Notes: a model not told the origin generated them from the letters alone. A stretch of DNA of 64,000 nucleotides from DASQMT01 sp963839615 (GCA_963839615.1 CAWIVY010000009.1:1-64000); one strand, 5' to 3'. Positions 42,606-52,643 are shown, counted from the stretch's first letter. Numbers and translations are program-made.

Positions 42606-44363
42606 ATGGACACTGCCAGCACCGCACTCCCGCCGACCCGCTTCCCGGACGCCAAGGTCTGGACGCTCTGCGCCGCGCTCGTCGCCCTGACGGCCGCCGT
42701 CATCCTGGGGCTGGAGACCGTTGGGCCGGGGCCTGCGCGCCTGCACCTCTCCTGGTGGCTGCTGGCGATGGCCTTCGCCGCCACCGAGCTCTGCGTCGTC
42801 CACATCCACGTCCGCCGCAGCTCGCACTCGCTCACGCTCGGCGAGATCCCGCTCGTGCTCGGCCTGCTCTTCGCCTCACCGGTCGAGCTGATCCTGGCGT
42901 GGATCGTCGGTGCCGGCTGCGTGCTGCTGCTGCAGCGGGAGATCCCGCTCGTTCGCATCGTCTTCAACGTCGCACTGTTCGGCGTCACCGCCGGGGTCGC
43001 CGGGATCGTCTTCCACAGCTGCTCGGGCGCCGCGGCGCAGCCGGGGCCGCCCGAGTGGGCGGCGGCCACGGCCGCGGCGGTCCTGAGCGCGCTCACCGCC
43101 GCCGCCCTCGTCGCGGCCGCGATGTCGCTGAGCGGCGAGGCACCTGGCCGGGCGCGGCTGCGCTCGATGCTCGCGACCGCGGTCGCGATCGCGGCCGTCA
43201 ACGCGGCATTGGGCCTCGCGGTGTCGACCGTGCTGGTCGCCGACCCGCGCGCAGCGATCCTGCTGCTGGCGCCGGCGGCGGCGCTCCTCGTCGCGTATCG
43301 CGCGTACACCGCCGAGCGCAACCGCGGCACGAGCCTCGACTTCCTCTACGCGGCCAGCCGCGCGCTGACCGGCGCATCGGATGCCACCGCCGGCCTCGCC
43401 GGGATGCTGGCGATGGCGCGCGAGACGTTCCGCGCCGAGCTCGCCCAGGTCTGGACCTTCGCCTCTCCGGAGGCTCCCGGCGGTCGCGTCAGCGTCGACG
43501 CGGCCGGCAACGTGAGCATCGGCGCCGCGCTCGATCCTGCGGTCGCCGACGCGCTCCGCACCCTGCTCGACGGGCGTCCCGCCCAGCACGTCGCGGTCGC
43601 CGAGCTCGACGGTGTCCTGGGCGCGACACTGCGCGACGCCGACGCTCGCAGCGTCATGCTCGCGCCGCTCATCGGCGACCGCGGCACGATCGGCGCGATG
43701 CTGATGGCCGATCGGCTCGGGGTCGGGGGCGACTTCGCCGTCGAGGAGCTGCGGCTGTTCGAGACGCTCGCCCACCACACCGGCGCCGCGCTCGGCCAGG
43801 ACCGCCTCGGCCGCAAGGTGTCCGAGCTCAACGCGCTCCAGGGAGCGCTCGAGCACCAGGCCTTCCACGATCCGCTCACCGGGCTCGCGAACCGGCTGCT
43901 CTTCATGGACCGCATGACGAACGCGCTCAACCGCCGCACGGGCAACGCCGCGGTCCTCTACATCGACCTCGACGACTTCAAGCCGATCAACGACAGCCTC
44001 GGCCACGAGGCCGGCGACGACCTGCTGAAGGCCGTGGCAGGGCGGATCCAGAACTCGCTCCGTCCCGCCGACACCGCGGCGCGGCTCGGCGGCGACGAGT
44101 TCGCCGTCCTGCTCGTCGACATCGAGGAGCAGAACACGCACGTGGTATCGGACCGCATCCTGCGTGCGTTCGCCGAGCCCTGCGAGCTCGCCGGAACCGT
44201 TCAGTCGATCTCGGCGAGCATGGGTCTGGCGCTCGCCGGCAGCGGCACGCTGACGGCCGACGAGCTGCTTCGCAACGCCGACGCGGCGATGTACGTCTGC
44301 AAGCACGGTGGCAAGCGCGGCGTGGCGGTCCATGACCGCAACGCGTCCGCTGCGACGCGCTGA
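42606..44363 (+). CDS. Membrane-bound GAF-GGDEF diguanylate cyclase
   Basis: 585 residues. Six to eight membrane helices (about 20-235) of a MASE-like sensor precede a GAF-like domain (about 245-400) and a GGDEF domain (415-575). The catalytic GGDEF is intact at 495-499, and DPLTGLANR and DLDDFKPINDSLGH are canonical, so it should synthesise c-di-GMP. I see no RxxD inhibitory site five residues before GGDEF. There is no EAL domain. It is the fourth cyclic-dinucleotide-type protein in the window. Confidence 0.9.
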   Translation: MDTASTALPPTRFPDAKVWTLCAALVALTAAVILGLETVGPGPARLHLSWWLLAMAFAATELCVVHIHVRRSSHSLTLGEIPLVLGLLFASPVELILAWIVGAGCVLLLQREIPLVRIVFNVALFGVTAGVAGIVFHSCSGAAAQPGPPEWAAATAAAVLSALTAAALVAAAMSLSGEAPGRARLRSMLATAVAIAAVNAALGLAVSTVLVADPRAAILLLAPAAALLVAYRAYTAERNRGTSLDFLYAASRALTGASDATAGLAGMLAMARETFRAELAQVWTFASPEAPGGRVSVDAAGNVSIGAALDPAVADALRTLLDGRPAQHVAVAELDGVLGATLRDADARSVMLAPLIGDRGTIGAMLMADRLGVGGDFAVEELRLFETLAHHTGAALGQDRLGRKVSELNALQGALEHQAFHDPLTGLANRLLFMDRMTNALNRRTGNAAVLYIDLDDFKPINDSLGHEAGDDLLKAVAGRIQNSLRPADTAARLGGDEFAVLLVDIEEQNTHVVSDRILRAFAEPCELAGTVQSISASMGLALAGSGTLTADELLRNADAAMYVCKHGGKRGVAVHDRNASAATR

Positions 44364-44369
44364 ACCCTC

Positions 44370-44969
44370 CTAGCCCGCCGCGCGGGAGTCATGCGCCGCC
44401 AGCATGCGCCGCACGAAGCGCTCGGCGGAGGGCCACCCGAGCTCCGGCCTGGCGGCGCGCAGGATCGCGAAGCCGTGCAGGCTCGACCAGACGGCGATCG
44501 CGAGCTCCCGAGCCTCCGCGGCGCCGAGGGCCGGGTCGCGCGCCCGCAGGAGCGCGACCAGGCCGGCGAAGCCCTCGCTGCGCTCGAGCGCCCCGGGCGT
44601 GGTCGGCCGGCGCGCCGAGAACAGGATCGCGTAGAGCGCCGGCTGGCGCTCGGCGAACGCGAGGTAGGCGAGGCCCGTCGCCTCCAGCGCGCCGCTGGGG
44701 TCGGAGCCCTCGCCGGCCGCGTCGCGCAGCGCCGTGTTGAAGGCCGCGAAGCCGGCATCGACCGCCGCGGTCACGAGCGCGTCGCGATCCGGGAAGTGCA
44801 GGTAGAGCGCGGTGGGCGAGACGCCCGCGCGACGGGCGATCGCCCGCACGGAGATGCGGGACGCGTCGCCGACCTCGTCGAGGAGCTCGGCCGTCGCCTG
44901 CAGGAGCTGCTCGCGGAGGCGCCCGCCCTCGCCACGTGGGTTGCGTGGGCGGATGGGCGCCGGGGGCAC
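44370..44969 (-). CDS. TetR-family regulator of the MMPL gene
   Basis: 199-residue repressor with an N-terminal helix-turn-helix (SVRAIARRAGVSPTALYLHFPDRDALV) and a ligand-binding C-terminal domain. The GTG at 44969 is chosen; a TTG 30 bases upstream would begin inside the operator. It is divergent from the MMPL transporter with a 96-base spacer that holds a palindromic site, so it probably represses the transporter and responds to a transported lipid or drug. Confidence 0.88.
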   Translation of the reverse strand: MPPAPIRPRNPRGEGGRLREQLLQATAELLDEVGDASRISVRAIARRAGVSPTALYLHFPDRDALVTAAVDAGFAAFNTALRDAAGEGSDPSGALEATGLAYLAFAERQPALYAILFSARRPTTPGALERSEGFAGLVALLRARDPALGAAEARELAIAVWSSLHGFAILRAARPELGWPSAERFVRRMLAAHDSRAAG

Positions 44970-44994
44970 GCCGACGATCGTACACCCGTAGCTT

Positions 44995-45020
44995 GACAAG
45001 CGTACATGTACTAGTGTTCA
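44995..45020. promoter_or_regulatory. Candidate TetR operator
   Basis: The spacer between the TetR and MMPL genes has the perfect palindrome GTACATGTAC at 45002-45011. It is flanked by TGACA on the left and TGTTCA on the right, giving an imperfect 26-base dyad. A consensus -35 TTGACA (44993-44998) overlaps its left edge. A second short dyad, GGTTAGTAACC, lies at 45028-45038. Confidence 0.6.
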
Positions 45021-45065
45021 CTCTTCGGTTAGTAACCGCTCACAAAGTCACTGGAGAGCCCCGCC

Positions 45066-47165
45066 ATGTTCACCGCCATCGCCGACCGCACCACGGCCCG
45101 CCCGAAGCGGACGCTGCTCGCGGTGGTGCTGTTCGTCGTCATCGCCGGCATCTTCGGTGGACCGGTGGCGGGGACGCTCGAGGACTCCGGCGGCTTCACC
45201 GCGAACGATTCGGGATCCGCCCGCGCGGTCGACCGCATCGAGGCGGCGACCGGCACGCAGCCGGCCCCGGGGGTGGTCGCGTTGGTCCGCACCCCCTCCG
45301 GCGCAGAGTCCCCCGAGGCCGAGCGGCGGGTCGCCGCGGTGCAGAAGACGCTCGCGGCCGAGACCGGGATCGCGTCGGCGAACTCGGCCGCGACGACAGG
45401 CGACCCGCGCTTCGTCAGCCGCGACGGGAGCTCCACGTACGTCGCCGCGACACTCGAGGCCGACGCCGACGAGGACGCTGTGTTCACCTCACTCGTCGAC
45501 CGCTTCGAGGGGGCGGACGACGTCGTGCTCGGCGGCTCGCTCATCGCGGGCAGCCAGGTCGGCGAGAGCGTGGTCGCCGACCTGGGCCGCGCCGAAGCGC
45601 TCGCGTTCCCGATCCTGCTGCTGCTGTCGCTCGTCTTCTTCCGCGGCCGCGCCGCCGTGCTGCCGCTCGCGGGCGGGCTCACCACCGTGCTCGGAACCTT
45701 CCTCGCGCTCGCGGCGATCAACCAGGTCTTCTCGCTCTCGATCTTCGCGCTCAACCTGGTCATCGGCCTCGGGCTCGGTCTGTCGATCGACTACATGCTC
45801 TTCCTGGTCACCCGCTTCCGCGAGGAGCTCGAGCGCCAGGGCCCGGGCGCCGCCGCGGTGCGGACGACGATGAACACGGCGGGACGGACCGTCGCCTACA
45901 GCGCGGTGACGGTGTCCTTCGCCCTGATCACGCTCACGGTCTTCCCGCTCAACTTCCTCCAGTCGATGGGGATCGCGGGCGCCGTGGTCGCGCTGGTCGC
46001 CGGCCTGGCCTCGCTCGTGATCGCCCCGACGATGTTCGCGATCTGGGGCGCGAAGCTCGCCGTGCGCCGGCGCCGGCCCGAGCGCCCGGCGGAGCAGGGC
46101 GCGTGGTACCGGGTCGCCCATGCCGTGATGCGCCGCCCGCTGAGGGTGGCCGTCGTCACGGGGATCCTGATGCTCGCCCTCGCGCTACCGGCGCTGCGGG
46201 CGGTCTGGACGCCGGTCGACTCCTCCGTGATCCCGAAGAGCCAGAGCGCGCGCACCGTCGCCGACACGCTCGCGCGCGACTACGGCGGCCAGGACACGAA
46301 CCCGATCGTGATCGCGATCGACGCCCCGGAGGCCGAGCGCGACGGCGTCGCCGAGTACGCGGCGGGTCTCGGGGAGCTGCCGGGCGTACGCGCGGTGAGC
46401 GAGCCGCGGGCGCTCGACGACTCGACCTGGCAGGTGGACCTCGCCGTGGCCGGCGACCCCGACGGCGACGCGGCGCAGGCGCTCGTGCATGAGCTCCGCG
46501 ATCGCCCGGCGTCGTACCCGCTGCTCGTCGGCGGCAGCGCGGCGGAGTTCGTCGACCAGCAGGACGCGATCGGCTCGAACCTGCCGCTCGCCGTCGGCCT
46601 GCTCGTCGCGCTGACGCTCGCGGTGCTGTGGCTGATGACGGGCTCGGTGCTGCTGCCGGTCAAGTCGATCCTCATGAACGCGCTCACGGTCGGCTCGGCG
46701 CTCGGCGTGCTCACGCTCGTCTTCCAGGACGGGCGCTTCGAGAGCGTCCTCGGCTACACCGGCAACGGCGGCGTGGAACCGACGGACTTCCTCGTCGCTG
46801 CGGCGCTCGTCTTCGCGCTGTCGACCGACTACGGGGTCTTCCTGCTCGGGCGCATCAAGGAGGCCCGGATGAGCGGGCTCTCGGAGCGCGAGGCGGTCGC
46901 GGTCGGAGTCGAGCGCACCGGTGCCGTGGTGACCGCCGCGGCGATCCTGCTGGCGGTGGCGATCGGCGCCTTCATCACGTCGTCGATCTCGTTCATCCAG
47001 CAGATCGGCGTGGCGACCGCGGCCGGCGTGCTGATCGACGCGTTCGTCGTCCGTGCCCTGCTCGTGCCGTCGCTGATGGCCCTGCTCGGGCGCTGGAACT
47101 GGTGGTCGCCGCGGCCGCTCGCGCGCCTGCACGCCCGCATCGGCTTCAGCGAGGCGGCGGCCTGA
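45066..47165 (+). CDS. MMPL/RND-family transporter
   Basis: 699 residues with two repeats of one plus five transmembrane helices and two large extracytoplasmic loops, the MmpL-like RND layout. Landmark segments are LGLSIDYMLFLVTRFREEL in the first half and ALSTDYGVFLLGRIKEA in the second, which carry the proton-relay Asp-Tyr pairs. It probably exports lipids or hydrophobic compounds using proton motive force. It is divergent from the TetR gene that likely controls it. Confidence 0.92.
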   Translation: MFTAIADRTTARPKRTLLAVVLFVVIAGIFGGPVAGTLEDSGGFTANDSGSARAVDRIEAATGTQPAPGVVALVRTPSGAESPEAERRVAAVQKTLAAETGIASANSAATTGDPRFVSRDGSSTYVAATLEADADEDAVFTSLVDRFEGADDVVLGGSLIAGSQVGESVVADLGRAEALAFPILLLLSLVFFRGRAAVLPLAGGLTTVLGTFLALAAINQVFSLSIFALNLVIGLGLGLSIDYMLFLVTRFREELERQGPGAAAVRTTMNTAGRTVAYSAVTVSFALITLTVFPLNFLQSMGIAGAVVALVAGLASLVIAPTMFAIWGAKLAVRRRRPERPAEQGAWYRVAHAVMRRPLRVAVVTGILMLALALPALRAVWTPVDSSVIPKSQSARTVADTLARDYGGQDTNPIVIAIDAPEAERDGVAEYAAGLGELPGVRAVSEPRALDDSTWQVDLAVAGDPDGDAAQALVHELRDRPASYPLLVGGSAAEFVDQQDAIGSNLPLAVGLLVALTLAVLWLMTGSVLLPVKSILMNALTVGSALGVLTLVFQDGRFESVLGYTGNGGVEPTDFLVAAALVFALSTDYGVFLLGRIKEARMSGLSEREAVAVGVERTGAVVTAAAILLAVAIGAFITSSISFIQQIGVATAAGVLIDAFVVRALLVPSLMALLGRWNWWSPRPLARLHARIGFSEAAA

Positions 47166-47190
47166 TCAGGGTTCGGGCTAGGCTCCGGCC

Positions 47191-47553
47191 ATGATCTCCA
47201 AGCTCGACTTCGTCGGCATCCCGTCGCAGGACGCGGAACGCTCACGAAGCTTCTACATCGACACGCTCGGCCTCCGGCCGGACGACAAGTCGCGATTCGA
47301 GTTCTGGGTCGCCGACACGTGCTTCGGAATCTGGGAGCCCGCCAGGATGGGCATGGAGTTCGCGCCCCAGAAGAACGCGCATCCGGCCCTGCACGTCGAC
47401 GACGTGGCGGCGGCGCGCGCCGAGCTCGAGGCGAAGGGCGTGGTGTTCAACGGGGAGACGCTGGACACCGGGGTCTGCCACATGGCCCTCTTCACCGATC
47501 CCGACGGCAACGACCTGATGCTGCACCACCGCTACGCACCCCCTAGGCCGTAG
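47191..47553 (+). CDS. VOC-fold protein
   Basis: 120-residue single VOC domain: MISKLDFVGIPSQDAERSRSF at the start and HMALFTDPDGNDLMLHHRYA at the end with a Glu/His-poor metal site. Small-molecule binding or lyase activity is likely but unspecified. It converges on the cupin gene, overlapping by 11 bases. A VOC and a cupin of the same kind are fused in one protein at 54.6 kb. Confidence 0.85.
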   Translation: MISKLDFVGIPSQDAERSRSFYIDTLGLRPDDKSRFEFWVADTCFGIWEPARMGMEFAPQKNAHPALHVDDVAAARAELEAKGVVFNGETLDTGVCHMALFTDPDGNDLMLHHRYAPPRP

Positions 47554-47950
47554 GCCTGGAGATCTGCGGGCCGACGACGGTCGTCTCCGGGTACGGCTTC
47601 AGCGCCTCGGGCGGAAGCTCGCTCCCGGACTTCTCGGCGGCGATGCGGTCGAAGTAGCGCTCGAAGCCGCCCGGCGTGCAGACGAGCAGGTACCGCGCCT
47701 CGGCCGCGCTGAGGTTGGCCAGCGTGTGGTGACTCCCGCGCGGGGCGAACACGACGGATCCGGGACCCGCCGTGGTCAGCTCCGCGCCGAGCTGGAACGT
47801 CAGCTCGCCTTCGAGGACGCAGAACGCCTCATCGAAGTCGTGATGGTGCAGCGGCGGGCCTCCCCAGCCCGCGGGGACCTTGTTGTCGATGATCGAGACC
47901 TGATCGGCCGTCTGCTCGCTGCGGAGCAGGACGTTCGGATAGACGGGCAT
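47543..47950 (-). CDS. Cupin-domain protein
   Basis: 135-residue cupin. Motif 1 is PPLHHHDFDEAFCVLEGELTF and motif 2 is PGSVVFAPRGSHHTLAN, giving a likely 3-His/1-Glu metal site. The C-terminus EALKPYPETTVVGPQI is shared with the cupin half of the fusion protein at 54.6 kb. Function unknown; single cupins of this type often act on small oxidised metabolites. Next gene downstream of the MFS exporter on the same strand, 44 bases away. Confidence 0.85.
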   Translation of the reverse strand: MPVYPNVLLRSEQTADQVSIIDNKVPAGWGGPPLHHHDFDEAFCVLEGELTFQLGAELTTAGPGSVVFAPRGSHHTLANLSAAEARYLLVCTPGGFERYFDRIAAEKSGSELPPEALKPYPETTVVGPQISRPTA

Positions 47951-47994
47951 GACTTCTCCTCTCGAGTGGTCTTGGTGTGGCATCGGGTCACGGG

Positions 47995-49407
47995 TCATGC
48001 GGACTCCATCTCGCGGTCGACGTCGGCGGGCAGGGCCAGGAGAACGACGGCGGCGCCGGCCGCGAGGGCGGCGCCCCCGATGAACACGAGCTGGACGCTG
48101 TCGGCGACCGGCCTGCCGGCAGCGGCGAAGACGGCGCCCAGCACGGCCGCGCCGCTGGCGCCGCCGAGCGCCCGGAAGAACCCGGCCGTCGCGGTGGCGA
48201 CTCCGATCCGGGTGCGCTCGACCGCGTTCTGCACGGCCACGACCAGCAGCTGCGACGTCAGGCCGAAGCCCGCGCCGAACACCAGCAGCGCGCCGATGAC
48301 GACCGGCAGCGACGCCGAGCGGGCGTCGATCGCCAGCACGGTCAGCGCGGCGGACATCAGGCCGGCGCCGATCACCGGCAGGCGCCGCAGCCGGCCGGTG
48401 CGAGCGACCCGCCGTCCGGCGACCGTGGTGGCCGCGGTCAGCCCGGCGGTCATCGTCGCGAGCAGCAGCCCGGCCTCGGTCGGTGTCATCCCCGCCGACA
48501 CCTGCAGCAGCACGGGGATGAACACGACGACGGCGAACAGGGCGGCGGTGACGAGGAACAGCCCCGCGGCGGCGACCCGCACGGTCGGGTGGGCCAGCAT
48601 CGCCAGCGGGACCAGCGGGTCCGGCGCGCGACGCTCGCGCCGCAGGAACGCAGCGGTCAGCGCGACCGCCAGCGCGGCGAGGCCGAGGAGCATCCCCGAT
48701 CCCCAGTCGAGCGCCTGTCCGCCCAGGCTCAGGACGAGCATCCCGGCGGCGCTGGCGAGCGCCAGCAGGCCCGCGCCCAGCACGTCGAGCGGACGGCCGG
48801 TCCCCTCGGAGGTTCCCGCGGGCAGGTAGCGCCCGATCCCGAGGATCGCGAGGATCCCGACGGGGAGGTTGACGTAGAAGACCCAGCGCCAGCTCGCGTG
48901 CTCGACCAGGAGGCCGCCGAGCAGCGGGCCGACGACCGTGGCGCCGGCGAAGACCGCCACGATGCGGCCCTGCCAGCGCGCGCGCTCGCGCGGGGAGACG
49001 AGATCGCCGACGCCGGCCATCGCAAGCGCCATCAGCCCGCCGGCGGCGACACCCTGGACCGCACGCGCGGCGATCAGCTGCCCCAGCGTCTGGGCGATCC
49101 CGCACGCGGCGGAAGCAGCAAGGAAGAGCGTCATCGCCCCCGTGAGCAGGGCGCGCCGGCCGTGCCGGTCGCCGAGCTTGCCCCACAGCGGCGTGGTGGC
49201 CGTGGAGGCGAGGACGTAGGCGGTGACGAGATACGAGACGTCGCCGATCGACCCGAGGTCGGCGGCGATCGTCGGCAGAGCGGTGGCGAGCACGGTCTGG
49301 TCCAGGACCGCGGGGAGCATCGCGAGTACGAGCACTGCGAACGCGGGCAACAGCCGCGTCGTCGAGACCGGTCGTGCGTGAGAGATGGGTGCGGTGGTGG
49401 TGGACAT
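47995..49407 (-). CDS. MFS drug/metabolite exporter, DHA2 (14-TM) type
   Basis: 470 residues with 14 predicted helices. Motif A (GKLGDRHGRR), the TM1 acid pattern LDQTVLATALPTIAADLG and motif C (GATVVGPLLGGLL) mark the DHA2 family of proton-coupled exporters. Divergent from a MarR regulator, with palindromic sites between them. A cupin gene follows in the same direction, perhaps processing the same compound. Confidence 0.9.
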   Translation of the reverse strand: MSTTTAPISHARPVSTTRLLPAFAVLVLAMLPAVLDQTVLATALPTIAADLGSIGDVSYLVTAYVLASTATTPLWGKLGDRHGRRALLTGAMTLFLAASAACGIAQTLGQLIAARAVQGVAAGGLMALAMAGVGDLVSPRERARWQGRIVAVFAGATVVGPLLGGLLVEHASWRWVFYVNLPVGILAILGIGRYLPAGTSEGTGRPLDVLGAGLLALASAAGMLVLSLGGQALDWGSGMLLGLAALAVALTAAFLRRERRAPDPLVPLAMLAHPTVRVAAAGLFLVTAALFAVVVFIPVLLQVSAGMTPTEAGLLLATMTAGLTAATTVAGRRVARTGRLRRLPVIGAGLMSAALTVLAIDARSASLPVVIGALLVFGAGFGLTSQLLVVAVQNAVERTRIGVATATAGFFRALGGASGAAVLGAVFAAAGRPVADSVQLVFIGGAALAAGAAVVLLALPADVDREMESA

Positions 49408-49431
49408 GATGGGAAGCTTAGCTATCTAATT

Positions 49432-49459
49432 ATTTGATGTCAAATGCTTAGACGTCTGA
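49432..49459. promoter_or_regulatory. Candidate MarR operators
   Basis: In the 72-base divergent spacer, ATTTGATGTCAAAT (49432-49445) is a 6+6 inverted repeat and TTAGACGTCTGA (49448-49459) is a second dyad around AGACGTCT. The spacer is strikingly AT-rich. Two adjacent sites would let one MarR dimer pair control both the exporter and the regulator. Confidence 0.6.
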
Positions 49460-49479
49460 TCGTTTGATACTCTGCCCCC

Positions 49480-49923
49480 ATGGACCGACCTCCCCTCCTG
49501 CCGCCGATCGGGTTGCGCCTGGCCCGCACCGCACGCGTCGCGACGCAGGCGTTCGAGCGCGCGATGGCCGACGCCGGCAGCACCGCCTCCGCCTGGCAGG
49601 TCCTCGTCCTCGTCCGCTCCCAGCGCTGGGGCGCCCAATCGGAGATGGCCGAGGCGATGGGGATCTCCGGCGCGACGCTGACGCACCATCTCAACGCGCT
49701 GGAGGACCAGGGGCTCGTGCGCCGCTGGCGCGAGAGCAGCAACCGCCGCGTCCAGCAAGTCGAGCTCACGGACGCGGGGATCGAGTTGTTCGACCGCCTG
49801 CGCGAGGTCGCCACGCGCCACGATCAGCGGCTGCGCGCGCAGCTCAGCGACGAGGAGACAGCCCGGCTGGCCGAGTTGCTCGACAAGCTGCAGGCCGGCC
49901 TCGAGTCGTCGCCTGACCCGTAG
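49480..49923 (+). CDS. MarR-family regulator of the MFS exporter
   Basis: 147-residue winged-helix repressor. DNA-binding region QSEMAEAMGISGATLTHHLNALEDQGLVRRWR, wing ESSNRRVQQVELTDAG, and a helical dimerisation domain at both ends. Divergent from the exporter, it likely represses it and is released by a substrate of the pump. The P-type ATPase gene starts 23 bases after its stop, but is probably separate in function. Confidence 0.88.
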   Translation: MDRPPLLPPIGLRLARTARVATQAFERAMADAGSTASAWQVLVLVRSQRWGAQSEMAEAMGISGATLTHHLNALEDQGLVRRWRESSNRRVQQVELTDAGIELFDRLREVATRHDQRLRAQLSDEETARLAELLDKLQAGLESSPDP

Positions 49924-49946
49924 CCGGGCGATACGCTCCGGCGAGC

Positions 49947-52643
49947 ATGGCCGGACAGTCTGGTGAAGCGTCCTGGCACGGCCTCGACCTCGAGGCGGTT
50001 GAGCACGGGGTCGGCACGTCGCTGCGCACCGGGCTGAGCGGGGAAGAGGCTGCGCGGCGGCTGACCGAGTTCGGGCCCAACGAGCTCGAGACCGGTGAGG
50101 GCACTTCGCTCTGGCGCCTGCTGCTGGACCAGGTCAAGAACGTCCTCATCGTGATCCTGCTCATCGCGGTCGCGCTGTCGGCGGTGCTCGGCCACGCGAC
50201 CGAAGCCGCCGTCATCACGGTGATCGTGCTCTTCGCGGTTCTGCTCGGCTTCGTTCAGGAGTACCGCGCCGAGCGCGCCATCGAGGCGCTGAGCGAGATG
50301 GCGGCGCCCACGGCGTCCGTGCTGCGGGACGGGGAGCCACTGCAGGTCTCGGCGCGCGAGGTCGTCCCGGGCGACGTCCTCCTGCTCGCGGCCGGCGACC
50401 GGGCCCCTGCTGACGCGCGCGTGAGCGAGGTGGTCAGCCTCCAGGTCGAGGAGGCGGCACTGACGGGCGAGTCATTGCCGGTGGAGAAGCAGACGGACCC
50501 GATCCCGGGCGACGACCTGCCCGTCGGAGACCGCCGCAACATGGTCTACGCCGGCACGACCGTCACCTACGGCCGGGGCCGCGCCGTGGCGGTCGCAACC
50601 GGGATGCGCACGGAGTTCGGCGGCATCGCGCGGCTGCTCCAGACCGTCGAGAGGAGCAAGACGCCACTGCAGCTGAGCCTGGACAAGGTCGGGGTGACGC
50701 TGGCGCGGGTCGCGATCGGCGTTGTGCTCGTCGTGGTCGGCCTCGGCCTTCTCCGCGGCCAGGAGTTCCTGGAGATGCTGCTTTTCGGCACGGCCGTGGC
50801 CGTCGCGGTCGTCCCCGAGGCGCTACCGGCCGTGATCACCATCTCGCTGACGCTCGCGGCGCAGCGAATGGTCCGGCGCAACGCGCTCATCCGCCGCCTG
50901 CCCGCCACCGAGACCCTCGGCAGCGTCTCCGTGATCTGCTCCGACAAGACCGGCACGCTGACCAAGGGAGAGATGACGGCACGCAAGATCTTCGTCGCCG
51001 GCGAGCTGCTCGACGTCTCCGGCGCGGGCTACGAGCCGGAAGGGGAGTACGCGCGCGACGGCGCGCGGGTCGAGCCGTCGCCCGAGCTCCTCGAGACCCT
51101 GCGCGCGGCGACCCTCGCCTCCGATGCGCTGCTCGTGCAGGACGAAGCCGACGGGCAATGGCAGGTCCGCGGCGACCCGACCGAGGGCGCGCTCGTCGTG
51201 GCCGCCGCAAAGGCGGGGGTGGACAAGCGCGCGCTCGACGCCGACTTCCCGCGCGTCGACGAGATCCCCTTCTCGTCGGAGACCAAGCGCTTCACGACGC
51301 TCCACGAGACGGATGGGAGCGTGCTCGCGTATGCGAAGGGCGCGCCGGAGGTGATCCTCGAATCGTGCACGCGACAGCTGTCGGCCACCGGCGAGACCGC
51401 GCTCGACGCGGACGCCCGGCGAGCGCTCCTGGCCATGGCGCAGCAGCTGGCGGGGGACGCGATGCGCGTGCTGGCGGTCGCTCGTCGATCCGACGCCACG
51501 CTGGAGACCGCCGAGCGGGAGATGACCTTCCTCGGGCTCGTCGGCATGATCGACCCGCCGCGGTCCGAGGCAAAGGAGGCGGTCCGGACCTGCAAGGAGG
51601 CCGGCATCAAGGCGGTGATGATCACCGGCGATCATCCGGTCACCGCGCAGGCGATCGCACGCGAGCTCGGCATTCTCACGACCGGCCATGCGATCACCGG
51701 CGCCGAGCTCGAGGCGATGGACGACGCCGAGCTGGACGGCAAGGTCGAGGACATCGAGGTCTACGCCCGGGTATCGCCGGCGCACAAGCTGCGGGTCGTC
51801 ACCGCGTTCCAGAGCAGGGGCCACTCGGTCGCGATGACCGGTGACGGGGTCAACGACGCGCCGGCGCTGAAGAAGGCCGACATCGGAATCGCCATGGGCA
51901 TCACGGGCACCGACGTCACCAAGGAGGCGGCGGCGATGACCTTGACCGATGACAACTTCGCCTCGATCGTCGCGGCGGTCGAAGAGGGCCGTGCCGTCTT
52001 CGGGAACATCAAGAAGTACCTCATGTACCTGCTCGCGGCCAATCTCGGCGAGATCGGGCTGCTCGTCGGCTCATCGGTCCTTGGCAAGCCGCTCCCGCTG
52101 AGCGCGGTGCAGATCCTCTACGTGAATCTCGCCACGGACGGACTGCCGGCGCTCGCACTGTCCGTGGACCCGCCGGAGCACGACCTCATGAGCCGGCCGC
52201 CACGCAGCCGCGAGACGGGCATCTTCTCGAGGCCGGTCATAACCCTGATCGTGATCGGCGGATTGGCGTCCGCGCTGATCACGCTCGGGTTGTTCACGTG
52301 GGCGCTGACCACGGGCAGCCCGCTGGCCGAGGCGATGACGATGACGTTCGCCACGCTGGTGCTGATCGAGTTCTTCAAGGCGTACAGCTACCGCTCCGAC
52401 CGGCACTCGCTGCTGGAGTCGTTCCTCGCCAACAAGTGGCTGAACCTCGCGATCGTCTGGGAGCTCCTGATGCTGGTGCTCGTGATCAACGTCCCGTTCC
52501 TGCAGGACGCGTTCGGCACGACGACGCTCTCGGTCGAGGAGTGGCTGCGCGTCGCCGGACTCGCGTTCCTGATCGTCCCGGTGCTCGAGACGACGAAGTG
52601 GCTGTTCCGGCGGGGCTGGCTCGCGGGACTGCAGCCCGCGTGA
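49947..52643 (+). CDS. P2A-type calcium-transporting ATPase
   Basis: 898-residue P-type ATPase with ten predicted membrane helices. Phosphorylation D333 (SDKTGTLTKGEM), the TGES actuator loop (173-176), KGAPE, and GDGVNDAPALKKADIGIAMG are intact. Ion-site residues resemble SERCA: PEALP at 290-294 in TM4, LAANLGEIG in TM5 and NLATDGLPALAL in TM6 (the N..TD signature). This favours calcium export, though related P2-type ATPases may carry other cations. No regulator is adjacent. Confidence 0.9.
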   Translation: MAGQSGEASWHGLDLEAVEHGVGTSLRTGLSGEEAARRLTEFGPNELETGEGTSLWRLLLDQVKNVLIVILLIAVALSAVLGHATEAAVITVIVLFAVLLGFVQEYRAERAIEALSEMAAPTASVLRDGEPLQVSAREVVPGDVLLLAAGDRAPADARVSEVVSLQVEEAALTGESLPVEKQTDPIPGDDLPVGDRRNMVYAGTTVTYGRGRAVAVATGMRTEFGGIARLLQTVERSKTPLQLSLDKVGVTLARVAIGVVLVVVGLGLLRGQEFLEMLLFGTAVAVAVVPEALPAVITISLTLAAQRMVRRNALIRRLPATETLGSVSVICSDKTGTLTKGEMTARKIFVAGELLDVSGAGYEPEGEYARDGARVEPSPELLETLRAATLASDALLVQDEADGQWQVRGDPTEGALVVAAAKAGVDKRALDADFPRVDEIPFSSETKRFTTLHETDGSVLAYAKGAPEVILESCTRQLSATGETALDADARRALLAMAQQLAGDAMRVLAVARRSDATLETAEREMTFLGLVGMIDPPRSEAKEAVRTCKEAGIKAVMITGDHPVTAQAIARELGILTTGHAITGAELEAMDDAELDGKVEDIEVYARVSPAHKLRVVTAFQSRGHSVAMTGDGVNDAPALKKADIGIAMGITGTDVTKEAAAMTLTDDNFASIVAAVEEGRAVFGNIKKYLMYLLAANLGEIGLLVGSSVLGKPLPLSAVQILYVNLATDGLPALALSVDPPEHDLMSRPPRSRETGIFSRPVITLIVIGGLASALITLGLFTWALTTGSPLAEAMTMTFATLVLIEFFKAYSYRSDRHSLLESFLANKWLNLAIVWELLMLVLVINVPFLQDAFGTTTLSVEEWLRVAGLAFLIVPVLETTKWLFRRGWLAGLQPA